From the NCBI GenBank assembly GCA_963693285.1, contig OY848918.1:11690796-11754795 (forward strand): 64,000 nt of DNA, given 5' to 3'. The notes below the pieces were generated by a model. The model was not told the origin of the DNA. It did not search any database and worked only from the letters and a program-made list of their open reading frames with translations. Origin of the DNA: Xestospongia muta. Lineage: Eukaryota; Porifera; Demospongiae; Haplosclerida; Petrosiidae. This document shows, piece by piece, positions 63,292 through 64,000 of this stretch. A program made the position numbers and the translations under genes. Positions within the stretch are counted from its first letter, which is position 1, and every line of letters begins with the position of its first letter.

Positions 63292-64000
63292 ATGGCAGAA
63301 TCTGAAGAAATAGAATATAAATTTCGACAAGTGACTATTATCAAAGAAGAAAATCTTGGTAAAGGAGCATATGGTGTGGTTTATAAAGCCAAATGTGATG
63401 AATTGATCTGTGCTGCTAAATACCTCCATCCAATCTTCTTTGATCGAGGTAATGCTGGCACCAATGACATTGTACGTCGTTTCAAGAAAGAAATTCAACT
63501 TCTCAGTCACTTAAAGCACCCAAATATCGTACAATATTTGGGAACACACGAAGAAGAGGGAACAAATACAGTCATTTTACTCATGGAATTACTCGACTGT
63601 AGTCTACATTCCTATCTTGACCAGCATAGAGGAGATCCTTTGCCATTTCATCAAGAGGTAAATATTATACATGATGTCTCTCGTGCATTGGACTATCTCC
63701 ATGTAAACCATATACATCATCGTGATCTGTCATGTAAAAATATTCTAATGCTGGGAGAATTAAGAGCTAAGGTGTCCGACTTTGGAGTTTCAAAGCTTCG
63801 GGATCCCAATGGTGGATATTCTAACGATACGCCATGTCCGGGAAATATTTTATACATGCCTCCAGAAGCCTTGAAAATACCGCCAACTTTAGCAAATACA
63901 TTAGACGAGTTTTCTCTTGGAGTTGTGATGATTCAGATTTTGAATCGTAAATATCCTGAACCCACAGCACTTCATCGTGATAGTACTTCATCGGAGACCC
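63292..64000 (+). CDS. Protein kinase, 5' part (cut by window edge)
   Basis: An open frame of 236 codons from ATG 63292 to the edge without introns. It is a protein kinase domain beginning about residue 20: glycine loop GKGAYGVVYKAK, VAIK-type lysine in CAAKYLHP, catalytic loop HRDLSCKN, DFG in VSDFGVSK, and PPE in MPPEALK. HRDLSCKN is more like tyrosine-kinase-like (TKL) or tyrosine kinases than classical Ser/Thr kinases. Sponge genomes hold many such genes. No signal peptide or membrane helix precedes the domain, so it is probably cytosolic. Substrate and C-terminal domains are not visible. Confidence 0.9.
   Translation, partial: MAESEEIEYKFRQVTIIKEENLGKGAYGVVYKAKCDELICAAKYLHPIFFDRGNAGTNDIVRRFKKEIQLLSHLKHPNIVQYLGTHEEEGTNTVILLMELLDCSLHSYLDQHRGDPLPFHQEVNIIHDVSRALDYLHVNHIHHRDLSCKNILMLGELRAKVSDFGVSKLRDPNGGYSNDTPCPGNILYMPPEALKIPPTLANTLDEFSLGVVMIQILNRKYPEPTALHRDSTSSET

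Overview
The window reads as nuclear DNA of an early-branching animal, most likely a demosponge of the Amphimedon type. This is an inference from the content: AT-rich DNA, many short GT-AG introns, animal genes (nicastrin, GPR89, POLR2H, DUSP23, H2A.X), lineage-specific expansions (sulfotransferases, a TKL-like kinase, a P2X7-C-like domain) and abundant young DNA transposons. I could not run a database search, so names rest on recalled family sequences. Exon limits were placed by hand using splice signals and reading-frame phase.

Left part (1-16 kb): the C-terminal exons of protoporphyrinogen oxidase (1127-2155) with a scrambled partial copy just upstream; a decayed coiled-coil gene (2804-4128); a small unrecognised gene with E2F-like sites (6589-7370); an MTR4/SKI2-type helicase exon on the minus strand (7482-7775); and a complete 18-exon nicastrin gene (8587-15854).

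Middle (16-53 kb): an array built from repeated blocks. Each block carries, in order, a copy of the nicastrin 3' end, a Golgi-type carbohydrate sulfotransferase gene, and a shared downstream stretch with CC2D2A-like remnants. There are four array sulfotransferases (16481, 21426, 42638, 49799), one pseudogene (20241) and one diverged relative (53934). Block A is split by a 6.4-kb CACTA/EnSpm-like transposon (25068-31434) with two head-to-head genes: a C2H2 zinc-finger/transposase-like protein and a SAM-domain/AT-hook protein. Paralogous empty sites in blocks B and C define its ends. Between blocks A and B lies a tandem pair of five-exon minus-strand genes. They are predicted to encode one polypeptide with a trypsin-like serine protease domain, an Ulp1/C48 cysteine protease domain and a PHD finger. 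A truncated third copy sits after block C. This double-protease/PHD protein and the two-gene transposon are the least familiar items here.

Right part (53-64 kb): compact conserved genes. DUSP23 follows the last sulfotransferase by 79 bp. POLR2H and GPR89 are divergent with 68 bp between start codons. H2A.X has both a histone stem-loop and a polyadenylation signal. A protein kinase gene runs off the right edge.

Recurrent structural themes are CT microsatellites directly upstream of splice acceptors in the plus-strand genes, and foldback elements whose insertions can be dated by comparing paralogous blocks.
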